Notes under the pieces: generated by a model
The model's database searches: none
What the model was told of the DNA's origin: nothing
Seen by the model: only the letters and a program-made list of their open reading frames with translations
Position numbers and translations under genes: made by a program
Origin: Hippopus hippopus
Lineage: Eukaryota; Mollusca; Bivalvia; Cardiida; Cardiidae
Length of the DNA: 64,000 nucleotides
Assembly (NCBI GenBank): GCA_946811185.2
Contig: OX328099.1
Span: 18,379,859-18,443,858, forward strand
Direction of reading: 5' to 3'
Part shown: piece after piece, positions 35,470 to 44,851 of the stretch
Position numbering within the stretch: the first letter of the stretch is position 1
Layout: every line of letters begins with the position of its first letter

Positions 35470-35650
35470 AAAGAAATCAAATCCAAAGCATTGACAAATG
35501 ACAAATTCAAAATGGCTCAAACAGTGGAAATTGTCTTTGAAGGGTAGAAAATTTTGTAGGAAAAGGAGAAATGTTGGTTACCAGCATTTTCTCCTATTCC
35601 CACAATATTTTTAAAAGCCTTCTTCCTCTATGGCATTAAGACACTGGTCC
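35470..35650 (-). mobile_element. Family A copy, decayed right end
   Basis: Stem AGGAAAAGGAGAAATGTTGG with a good return arm; left end lost after GGCATTAAGACACTGG. Confidence 0.72.
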
Positions 35651-35837
35651 GAGACCTTATTGCTTTTTAATGTGATTTTTAAAAAAAAAAACAACCACTA
35701 TAACTTTGACTGTGACTCATGGCTTATAAATTGTTTGAAGTTTGATCCAGACTTGCCCTTTGGTATAGGAGTAGATAGTTGAAGAAACTGTTTATGACTA
35801 CAGTATTACAGTGCGTAATTGGCTTTGATCTGTGAAC

Positions 35838-37498
35838 TATAACTAGAGGCCCTTGAGGGCCTGAAATTGCTCTATTGGCAGTGATTTTGCTTTTATGCTA
35901 GCATACATTATGAATTCATGATGCAAAAAGAAAAAAAGACAAAAAACACAAAAATGTGTTCTTGCAACTGGGCTTGAACCCAGTAAGACAGCATATGTAG
36001 GTATGGTGAATTGAAAAAACAGTGAAAAAAAGTGAAGTGAAATTTCTCAAAACTAAATGTTTGGAATCCAGGCAAATTTGATAGGGTTTCAGTACACCTT
36101 GTATTAAACAATCCTAGTAAATTTCAAAGAAATGTGACTAATAATGTGGACTTTGTTGAGAAAACAATACTAAGTCATCAAATGGCTACTTTTCCTGAAC
36201 AGTTTACTAGATTTTCTTCACTTTTAATAGAGTTCAATCCCTTGATGAATCTTTGCAAGTTTCAGAAGAATTTAATCAACATTGTGAACTTCATTGCCTA
36301 AACAAGAAATGGAAATTTCCAACTTTGAATGGCTACTTTTTCCATACTGATTGTCAGATTTTTTTCAAAATCAATAGGGTTCAAGCTGTTGATGAGACAA
36401 AGCAACTGTGCAAGTTTCATGAAAATCCAACCACAAATGCTGACTTCATCATGTAAACAAGAAATGGAAATTTACAACTTGAAATGGCTACTTTTCCCAT
36501 ACTGTTTGTTGGATTTTTTTCAAAATCAATAGGGTTGAAGCTATTGATGAGATAAACAAACTCTGCAAGTTTCACAAAAATCTGATCATGAATGCAGACT
36601 GTATCATGTAAACAAGAAACGGAAATTTTCAATTTGAAATGGCTACATTTCCAATACTGTTTGTTCGATTTTTTTCAAAATCAATTGGGTTAAAGCTGTT
36701 GATGAGATAAACAAACTGTGAAAGTTTAACAAAAATCTGACCACAAATGCAGACTTAACCATGTAAACAAGTAATAAAAATGTTCAACTTGAAATGACTA
36801 CTTTTCCCATCCTGTTTGTTCGATTTTTTTCAAAATCAATAGGGTTCAAGCTATTGATGAGATAAACAAGCTGTGCAAGTTTCACGAAAATCTGACTACA
36901 AATGCAGACTTTATCGCGTAAACAAGAAATGAAAATGTTCAACTTGAAATGGCTACTTTTCCCATACTGATTGTTCGATTTTTTTCAAAATCAATAGGGT
37001 TGAAGCTATTGATAAGATAAACATACTGTGCAAGTTTCACGGAAATCTGACCACAAATACAGACTTTATCGCGTAAACAAGAAATAAAAATGTTCAACTT
37101 TGAATGGCTACTTTTCCCATACTGTTTGTTCGATTTTTTTCAAAATCAATAGGGTTGAAGCTATTGATAAGACAAACATACTGTGCAAGTTTCACGGAAA
37201 TCTGACTACAAATACAGACTTTATCGTGTAAACAAGAAATGGAAATTTTCAACTTGAAATGGCTACTTTTCCCATACTGTTCGTTCGATTTTTTTCAAAA
37301 TAAATAGGGTTAAAGCTATTGATGAGATAAACATACTGTGCAAGTTTCATGAAAATCTGACCACAAATGCAAACTTTATCGCGTAAACAAGAAAAAGACT
37401 AATGGACGGACAGACGGACGGACTGACAGACGGACGGACGGACGACGGAAACCACGCCATGACATAAGCTCTGCTGGCTTTCAGCCAGTAGAGCTAAT
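35838..37498 (+). mobile_element. Helitron-like element with a 154-bp satellite inside
   Basis: Starts at hairpin AGGCCCTTGAGGGCCT. About eight tandem units follow, then GGACGGACGGACGACGG, then a terminal hairpin whose arms are GCTCTGCTGGCT and AGCCAGTAGAGC, followed by TAAT. The CTAA ending fits the CTRR rule of Helitrons, but the hairpin sits closer to the end than is typical. No coding. Confidence 0.55.
36180..37395. repeat. Tandem array, ~8 units of ~154 bp
   Basis: Unit mark GAAATGGCTACTTTTCCCAT occurs near 36180, 36329, 36483, 36637, 36793, 36947, 37101 and 37257. Each unit also has TTTTTTTCAAAATCAATAGG and GTGCAAGTTTCA. Confidence 0.92.
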
Positions 37499-37553
37499 AA
37501 AAATTGCACAGGGGCACTTTAAGCTTGACAGGTGAGCTAAACAATGATTGCTC

Positions 37554-37813
37554 CTATAGCAAATATGGGAAAAGGGCTTTCCTATCCTTAGGGTACTTGA
37601 CAAATGTTTCTCTGTACCACTTGTGTGTGTAATATGCTGAAATACATTGGTTAGAAAAAACAAACATTGCAGCACAACTTATCATGGGGTTCTTGAAGGC
37701 AAACATAATCGTCATGGAAAAATAGATAATAATTTCAGCAAGGTAGTGTGGACAGGAGATACACTCAAACATCCCACCACTGGGTATGTGGTGTTTGTCA
37801 TTGACTACAGCAC
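37554..37813 (-). CDS. SRD5A3: SRD5A3 exon 5 and stop
   Basis: AVVNDKHHIPSGGMFECISC, then PHYLAEIIIYFSM and the C-terminal KWYRETFVKYPKDRKALF. TAG at 37556-37554. A Helitron-like element ends about 55 bp downstream of the stop, so the 3' UTR probably contains repeat DNA. Confidence 0.94.
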
Positions 37814-40800
37814 CTGAAAGGTAAAATAAATTTTTATGATTTACTCTTTGCTAAATTAGAAAAAAATAGGTCAAAACTGACCAAATATTTTGCAGATGGG
37901 ATTTGTTTATAAAGACTAGAAAACATTGTAAGAAAAGGATAAAATGCTGGTCGCTAGCATTTTCTTTTTTCACAATGTTTTCAAAAGCTTTCCTCCACTG
38001 CATCCTTAATACACAGGAACATGTGGTTAAGAGTTAGCTTCCTACCCGACAATAAAATTTAGACTTATTCAAACTTAAAGTATTTTCACAACACAAATAA
38101 AATGCCGACCAAGCAAAGGCATTTGTTTTTAAAGTAGTAGAAAACAATGTGGAACAATGAAAGAATTTGCAAGCAACAAATCAAATGTGGCTCACATGAA
38201 CATTCATTTTGTCTTTCATAGGATAGAAATCTTTGTGGGGAAAAGGGGAAACTGGTTTATAGCATTTTCTCTGTTTCCCACAATGTTTTCAAAAGCCTTC
38301 TACCTCAGAGTTGTTAAAAGTCGGGATTGTGTGGTAAAGGGTTAAGATGATTGACTGAATGGAATTTATGCAACTTTCAACATTATTTCAGTCATATAAC
38401 ACCAATTCATGTGTGTCTGTGGCTTCATCAGGACTAGGACGGAGCTTTGAAATGTCTTGCCCAAGGACACTCCCACTTTCAATGAAGATCAAACCAATCC
38501 TACACCTTTGCTACTGAGCCACACACATCTATAACTTCAAATACATGATGGGACCCATACTAATCCTCTACCATACAGTCCTGTGTTTCTACCCTTTGAG
38601 AAGACTTTTAAAAACAATGTGGAAGAAGAAGTAAATCTTGAAAACCAGCATTTCTCCTTTTCCTCTTCCCTTGTAACAACACCTCAAATCAACTGAGTAA
38701 TATTTATCATTTACAAACACTTTTAATATTGACATGTCTAAAGTTTTTTGTCCAGTAAAGAAGGGAGATACTGGGATCTTTGTCAAACTATAAAGTTCTT
38801 GTTACTCAATATATTTCAGTTAGCTCCTTATCTACATAAACAACGATAAAAACTGTTTCATCCCTTACAAAACAATCCCAAGTTTTAAGAACCCCGAGTA
38901 AGATGTCTTCTGAAAACATTGTGTGAAAAGGAGAAAATGCTCATAACATGCATTTTCTCCATTTCCCACGATGTTTTCAAAAACTCAGGTTTGTGTGGTA
39001 AAGGGTTAACCTTTTACTAAACAATTCTATTTTTAACAGCCCTGAGGCAGAATATTTTTTAATAAATTGTTGGAAAAGGAGAAAATGCTGGTAACAAGAT
39101 GTTTTCTTCCCTTTCAAATTAAATTCCAAAGGGAAACTTTTGATTTGCATTTTATATGCTGTCTGCAGTTACTTTCATGTCTAAAATTTTGTCACCTTGT
39201 AGAGTTAAAACAGTTGACACAATGACAAATTTCTTGACAGCTGGAAAGGAAGTTGTTACCCTGTTTGTTGCATCTTAGTTCAGCAAATTTCCTAGCAGTC
39301 CAGTTTTGCAACCAGCTTCCATAAATAAACATGGACAACCCCAGACACTGCATTAAGCCACACTGAGTTGAAAAATCTGTAAACAGACAAAATGTCTACA
39401 ATTCTATAAAAATTCTCATCTCTGTGGTGAAGCCACTTTTGAAACATGAAGGTCAAAATGGTTCTGTATTGCTCAACTGGCCAAAAAAGTTAGCTTGTGT
39501 AATAGGAATGGATTTTCAAAGAGTACTATTACAGTTTTACAAGAAAACAAAACTTTAGGCTTGTCCATATTGAAAGAAATTACTGATACCAAACTGAATA
39601 TTGTGATTGACTTTGAAAGTTGATTGATTGATTGTATGGTGTTTAACACCGTTTTAAACATTATTTCAGTTATATGGCAGTGGCCAGTGCACCTACCCAT
39701 GCTTTTCTGGAGTTTCTTTTACCAGTACTCTGCACAATAATCTTTCGAAGCCACTGGCTGCTTTCCCACATAACCATCATCAAAACAATGAGAGATAAAT
39801 GAATCCTGTTGCAATGACTATCATCATTCCTCGGAAAGATGTTGGTCTTTGAAAGGATAGAAAGAATTGTTGAAAAAAGGAGAAAATACTTGTTATTAGA
39901 GAACTACAGCTCATTTGTACTAATTTCAAAATTGTTTTCTGCGACTACTTTCATTTTGAAATAGTCAACAACTTGTCATCTGGTAAAGGACTAATCTGTG
40001 AATTTATGAAAAATTATACTTTACCCTTGAGCTTCACTTCCTGAGAGAGATTTGAACCTGCCACACAGACTAGGGTAAGACCAGTATAAAATGCTACACC
40101 AATGGAATAGGTAATAAGGCTCATTTTTCCATCTTTGGAGTACACACTGACAAACATACATTCTGTAAACCTCCTAGTTACCTGTATAGCAATACAGGCA
40201 AGTACTATGTAACAAGGAAACAGGTCTGCTGTCCCTGTAAACAGAAATAATTACAACTATTTCATGCTTTTCGGTAGTTTATCAAGAAACAATGGTGGAA
40301 TATGGTTTGATATTTCATGGTTACGACCAGTGAAAAATACTGATAATTTCATAATTTCTAACTTCAATCGAAGGAGGAAACAGTAATTCCCACACACTAA
40401 TGACCTAGGTAAAAACCATGGTGAATTTGGTGGCCCCAACTCTTCAGCTAGGATCAAAAAGTTTTTTGAAGTTGTCACTATATAAGCCCATCTTACACTT
40501 GTGTTCAATGATATTAGCAGAGGTCCACTAGATGCAGCTACATACAAAAATTTGGTGGCCCTTTACTTTATGGTTAGGAACAAGAGGATTTCTAAAGTTT
40601 ACACTATATAAACCTATGTTAAACTTGTTACCACTGGGGCAGGGCCAATTTTGACCCCAGGGGTATAATTTGAAGAAGTTGGTAGAGGTCTATTAGATGA
40701 AACTACATGTACATGCCAAATTTGGTATCCCAAAGCCTTCTAGTTTCAGACTAAAAGATTTTTAAAGATTTTCAATATTTTTCAGTTTTCTTGCCAAGGC

Positions 40801-43800
40801 AATCAGAGTATTTATTGGAATCAAATTCTTTGAAGAAAGTCTGAAAAAGGCCATAGCAGGATCATTTCTATGAAGTTTCATGAAAATTGGATGGGTAGTT
40901 TCAGAGATGTTTGAAATAAAAGTTAACCCATGCACAGATGGACGGATGCACAGAGGGACACACTTGGCATAAGCTCACTTGCCTTTGGCTAGTGGAGCTA
41001 AAAAGCAGACTTGATCAAGTATCATTTGTAAGAAATATCAATAAAATCTGACAAACAATATTTCTAGAGAAAGTTTTATAACAGAAGACCAGAATGGCCC
41101 TTAATCTCATACCAGAGAATTATTTGTAATACCCACCTCCCTCGGTTGGACCAATTTTGACTCCAGGGCAATAATATATTGAACAGTGGTGGTAGAGGTT
41201 CCCATAGCAACCCACATACCAAACCTTGCAAGTCTAGGCCAAATGGTTTCGAATAAGATTTTTGAAGTTTTCTGTATATATACCTAAACAGGAATAGATC
41301 TAGCCTATATAAAAGCCTTTATATAGATGTGACCCCTAGGGCTGGGCCAATTTAGACCCACAGGGCTATAGCTGGAAAAAAAGCTTAATGAAGCTACAAG
41401 CCAGTTTTGGTAGCAATAGGATTTTTTAAAGCTTAACTAAATAAGCATATATCAACCTTGTGAACCCCTGGGTGGGGTCTAATTTTGCTCCAGGGCCATT
41501 GTTTGAACAGTCTTGGTATTGCGATACTAGATGATAAAACAATAAATAATACAAAATTTTGCAGCTGTAGCTTTCACAGTAAGGAACGAAAACATTTCTA
41601 GAGTATTCACTGTAAAGCCTAGGTCAAACTTGCTACCCCTCACGCAGGGCCAATTTTGACCCAAGGACTATGATTTAAACAATCATGGTAGAAGTTCACC
41701 AGATTAAACTACATGCAAAAGTCTATATCCCAATGACTTATAGTTAAGAACAAGAATATTAATAGGGTTTCACCATAAGCCCTTGTATTTTTGTCACTCC
41801 CAGGGCAAAGCCAATTCTAACCCATTGGCCATAATACAAACACTCTTGATAGAGGTCCATTAAATAAAGCTACATCAAAAACTTGGTAGCCTTTTTAGGC
41901 CCGATGATTTCAGACACAGAGATTTTCAAAGATTTCTAATATTTTTTTAGTTTTGTTGCTATGGTAACCAGAGTCTTTACCACAATGAAATTCTGTGAAA
42001 AAATTCTGAAGACAATGGCAGGGTCATTTCTTTGAAGTCTGGTCAAAACTGGATTGGCAGTTTCAGAGAGGAAGATGCTTGAAATAAAAGTTAACACGCA
42101 CAGAAAGGCAAACAAATACCGGACACATGGCCATGACACAAGTTCCATGGCCTTTAGCCAGCAGAGCTGAAAACCATGTGAACGTATAAAATCTCACCTT
42201 CCGTAAAAGGGTAACGCAGAAGCTGTAACAGCATATAAACTACCTCAGGAATCTGTCCAGTCCAATATCTGTTAACTAGTACAAGTATCCAGAAACCTGC
42301 ATTTATCATTCCAACAGCATAAAAATGTGTGAACCAACTGCAAAATAAAAGAGCAATTCCCAAGATACCAATAGCAATTATTTCATGTTTTCAGTAGTTT
42401 ATCGAGAAATAACAGTGAAACATTTTTCAGTAGTTCATGGTTACGACCAGTGAAAAATACTGATTTTATTTTCTAACTCTTCAATTGAAGGCAGAAACAG
42501 TAGTTCCTGCGCACTAGTTACCTAGGTAAAATGCGCCTGCCACTCAACCAGATGGAATTACGACGTAATTTACTCTACATTTCTCGCATTTATGTAGGTA
42601 ATATTGTAATGCATTGTTATGCGGAGGGGGTACGCCATGGAGAATTACCGAAAAGAACTGTACTGGATTTTGATATATGTCCCCCCAAAAAAGGGTTTTC
42701 TAATAAATAGGGGAAATTTGGTTTTTTTTGGAGGAAAGATAGAAATTTATTTCATCAAGTGAACATCATTTGTAATATTTTCACGAGTGGCTGCGCCAGT
42801 TGCCACTCAAGAAAATATTACCAATGATGTTCACTCCATGAAATAATTTTGATCTTTCACAAAAAAACCCCAAATATCTTCTATTTATTAGAATACATGA
42901 GTGAAATATTGAAACTGATTACTATCTAGGTCATCTAGTGCACATGGATAGAATTACTTCTAAAGGTGAAATGGCAAAAATCTTGAGTTCTTTACAAATG
43001 AATACTAGTATAATGTTCCCTAATTATGATGACAATCTTTTATCCTATGGTTGGCCCAGGAGTTAGTCTCTGGCAGAAAAAAGAATTCTAAAACCAGATA
43101 AAAAGTAGACATAAGATAGAGCAACTTGGCAAGTTTTGACTCAGTTTTAGAATTCATTTTTCTTCCAGTCACTAACACTTGGACTGACCATACAATAACA
43201 AATTTTCATCTTCAAAAAAATTACCATACTTTCAAATGGTACAACTTGAATTTAAGTGCATTTTAACATCGGCAATGTTTACTTTAGTCATTATTGGATC
43301 TTTAAGAATGGATATAATGATAATACAATTGATTTATTTAATCCTTATTAAATATTCCCCACTTTTCAGGACCCTGAAGAAGGCTTCTGAAAACATTGTG
43401 GGTAAAGGAGGAAATGCTGGTAACCAGCATTTTCTCTTTTTCCCACCATGTTTCCAATCCTTTGAAAGACAAATTTCTTGTTTTGAGAAACATTTCATTT
43501 ATTGTCAGCAAATGATTTCATTTAGTATCTATAGGTAGTTTGAAGTCCATAGAGACCCCCTAAAATATTAAATATCTTGAAAAATCTAGTACCAATCTTT
43601 AAGAAACTTTTCAAAGTCTTTTAAAATGTCCTTACCAACTCGATAAGCAAAAATAAGAATTTTCTTTCCATAAAGAAGAATATTATGCCCGTCAGTTTCG
43701 AACAGTGACCAGAACAGCAAACCTAACTGGACAAGTGCATGACATCAGTACCTCACTTCAGTTAAATATAAGGCTGTGACATTGTCTTTTGTGCCTTACC

Positions 43801-44851
43801 TAACACTTTCGTCTCTTTCATGTGAATCTTCAAAGCCTATAGTGGTTTGTCCAATGTTCTCTTGTATATTGTCTGTTTTCCAATACAATATTTTCCACAT
43901 GGCTTCATGTTTTATAGCATTTCTGTTGAGATGTGTGTTCGAAACCACCTGACATGAAAGGCCTTTCTGGGTTTGTTTTGAATTGTTTTTAAATATGATT
44001 TTATTAGTTTGCCCTAAATTTGCTCAATTGCATTTAGATCACACCTAGGGTGGTAATTTAATAACACTGTATCCAAAACTCATCTACCCAATACTTTTGA
44101 GCTGGATTATAGAACTTAATCAGTTAAAAAAAACTCACTCTCCTTCATTTTATTGCTGTATGCTATACAATATTTGTGCAAAAGTTTGACTGAGGTTTCT
44201 GAAAACATCCTTGGCTGGGTGTTGAAAAGAAATCTAATTATAAACAAGTGCGTGCAAGTCTCTGACATTGAATCATTATCATAAACTTCAAATAAAAAAG
44301 GAGGTATGGGCCTCAAAAGTTGGATTCTTTGCTGTTCAAACAATAGACAACCACAGTTACTGTACTTGCTCGAGAATTGCTTTCACAAATATGTAAACCC
44401 TTTACCCAGAATAGCCCTCTCTCCCAATCTTTTTTTGCCGTTGTGTTTATACAGTTTAAACATGTCAAACTAAGCTATCAAAAAATATGAAAATTTCACC
44501 CAGAGTCAGAATATTATTAACCATGCAAGTTTTCAATACAATAACTGCAGCATTTTTTAAAGATATTTTAAAATTCAGAGTGTCCCTATGAAACTCTGAA
44601 CTTACTATGTAAGTCTAGTGGACATGGACTGAAATAAACGTTACAGTATTTCGTATAGCTTACCTTTTCGGCACAAGAAAAAAGTCCTGCGTATTCAGAT
44701 TCCACGCTCTTCGCCTTCTTGCTTTGCCAAAAACAAATAAACTGCAAAATAGCCGTGGTGCTATGGATGGAAATGCAATCAAAATTCCTCCGATACTCAC
44801 CACTAAAAAGGCCAGCAGAAAAATAAAACTGCCGAATGATATATCTACCAT
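37554..44851 (-). CDS. SRD5A3: SRD5A3-type polyprenol reductase, 5 exons, complete
   Basis: Steroid 5-alpha-reductase family member of the ER membrane. The family role is saturation of the alpha-isoprene unit in dolichol synthesis, needed for N-glycosylation. Five exons give 304 codons (human about 318). About six hydrophobic segments are visible, at ~5-28, 66-86, 112-130, 147-168, 183-200 and 241-270. Diagnostic stretches: LVPKSWFTHFYAVGM (exon 1/2 junction), RRFTECMFVSVYS, CLGLSMFIYGSW, IPSGGMFECISCPHYLAE and THKWYRETFVKYPKDRKAL near the C-terminus; the last two are the family NADPH-site signature. The start at 44851 (MVDISFGSFIFLL) opens directly into the first membrane segment. Introns 2 and 3 hold Helitron-like repeat blocks. 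A paralogue (SRD5A1/2) is unlikely because the C-terminal YPKDRKALFPYLL ending is SRD5A3-like. Confidence 0.93.
37840..38036 (-). mobile_element. Family A copy
   Basis: Decayed right arm; stem GCTGGTCGCTAGC; left end runs into the next fragment. Confidence 0.7.
38036..38346 (-). mobile_element. Two overlapping family A pieces
   Basis: A right-arm fragment (38036-38155, GACAATAAAATTTAGACTTA) runs into a second copy at 38156-38346 with a shortened stem and intact left end GTGTGGTAAAGGGTTAA. Confidence 0.7.
38350..38530 (-). mobile_element. Decayed SINE, GGGGTCC-head family
   Basis: GAAATGTCTTGCCCAAGGAC, ACTCCCAC and a head remnant GCTACTGAGCCACAC. Confidence 0.55.
38567..38765 (+). mobile_element. 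Family A copy
   Basis: Strongly diverged; AACCAGCATTTCTCCTTTTC and the TGTCTAAAGTTTTTTGTCC right arm remain. Confidence 0.62.
38862..39009. mobile_element. Family A derivative with two left ends
   Basis: 148-bp form in which the long right arm is replaced by a second, inverted left end (AAACTCAGGTTTGTGTGG then TAAAGGGTTAA), so the whole element is palindromic. Confidence 0.72.
39006..39208 (+). mobile_element. Family A copy
   Basis: Shares TTAA 39006-39009 with the previous element; return stem arm lost. Ends about 50 bp before SRD5A3 exon 4's donor side. Confidence 0.72.
39260..39376 (-). CDS. SRD5A3: SRD5A3 exon 4
   Basis: 117 bp, encoding FSTQCGLMQCLGLSMFIYGS then WTARKFAELRCNKQG. Found by frame continuity and match to the family's HILGMMMFIWSS region. 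Acceptor TTTACAG, donor GTAACA. Confidence 0.88.
39528..39995 (-). mobile_element. Family A copy split by a SINE
   Basis: Outer parts at 39528-39618 and 39845-39995; the interruption is flanked by CTTTGAAAG on both sides. Confidence 0.75.
39619..39844 (-). mobile_element. SINE nested in family A, head truncated
   Basis: (TTGA)n tail, GTATGGTGTTTAACACCGTT, GCCACTGGCTGCTTTCC; stops before the tRNA part. Confidence 0.8.
40025..40234 (-). CDS. SRD5A3: SRD5A3 exon 3
   Basis: No long ORF with a start codon covers it, but GT-AG borders and phase fit: ADLFPCYIVLACIAIQVTRR, FTECMFVSVYSKDG, YSIGVAFYTGLTLVCVAG. Confidence 0.92.
40545..41003 (+). mobile_element. Helitron-like element in SRD5A3 intron 2
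   Basis: TGAAAATTGGATGGGTAGTT, ACAGATGGACGGATGCACAG and an end GCTCACTTGCCTTTGGCTAG-TGGAGCTAA mirror the 37.4-kb element's end. Confidence 0.5.
41004..42172 (+). mobile_element. Helitron-like element with repeated GGGCCAATTTTGACC units
   Basis: Phrases like GCAGGGCCAATTTTGACCC recur near 41145, 41340, 41470, 41645 and 41805. It ends with TTAGCCAGCAGAGCTGA near 42170, about 30 bp from exon 2's donor. Confidence 0.5.
42198..42337 (-). CDS. SRD5A3: SRD5A3 exon 2
   Basis: WFTHFYAVGMINAGFWILVL, then PEVVYMLLQLLRYPFTEG. Acceptor TTTTGCAG, donor GTGAGA. Confidence 0.92.
42698..42893. mobile_element. Family F fold-back element
   Basis: GTGAACATCATTTGTAATAT...CGAGTGGC against GCCACTCAAGAAAATATTAC...GATGTTCAC, with outer arms TCTAATAAATAG and CTATTTATTAGA. 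Confidence 0.8.
43052..43310. repeat. Dispersed repeat G, copy 2
   Basis: Same block order as 26103-26350, with a self-complementary pair of TTCTAAAAC/GTTTTAGAA phrases. Confidence 0.55.
43345..43530 (+). mobile_element. Family A copy, both ends decayed
   Basis: Stem AACATTGTGGGTAAAGG...GGTAACCAGC is clear. Confidence 0.76.
43531..44663. other. SRD5A3 intron 1, unassigned
   Basis: No repeat core or further exon recognised. Confidence 0.4.
44664..44851 (-). CDS. SRD5A3: SRD5A3 exon 1
   Basis: Start codon plus first membrane segment, then a basic stretch (GKARRRRAWN) and DFFLVPK. Donor GTAAGC; phase 2. Confidence 0.9.

Larger units (their letters stand above)
40255..42540. repeat. Duplicated ~165-bp block beside SRD5A3 exons 3 and 2
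   Basis: 40255-40420 and 42375-42540 share TAGTTTATCRAGAAA, TCATGGTTACGACCAGTGAA and CACTARTNACCTAGGTAAAA. The span also holds exon 2 and the two elements below. Confidence 0.6.

Noticed and set aside
36180..37395. CRISPR array
   Set aside because: The ~154-bp units are contiguous near-copies without spacers, in a eukaryotic element.
42154..42363. Separate small membrane protein
   Set aside because: The frame crosses a GT-AG border on both sides; only its middle is SRD5A3 exon 2.
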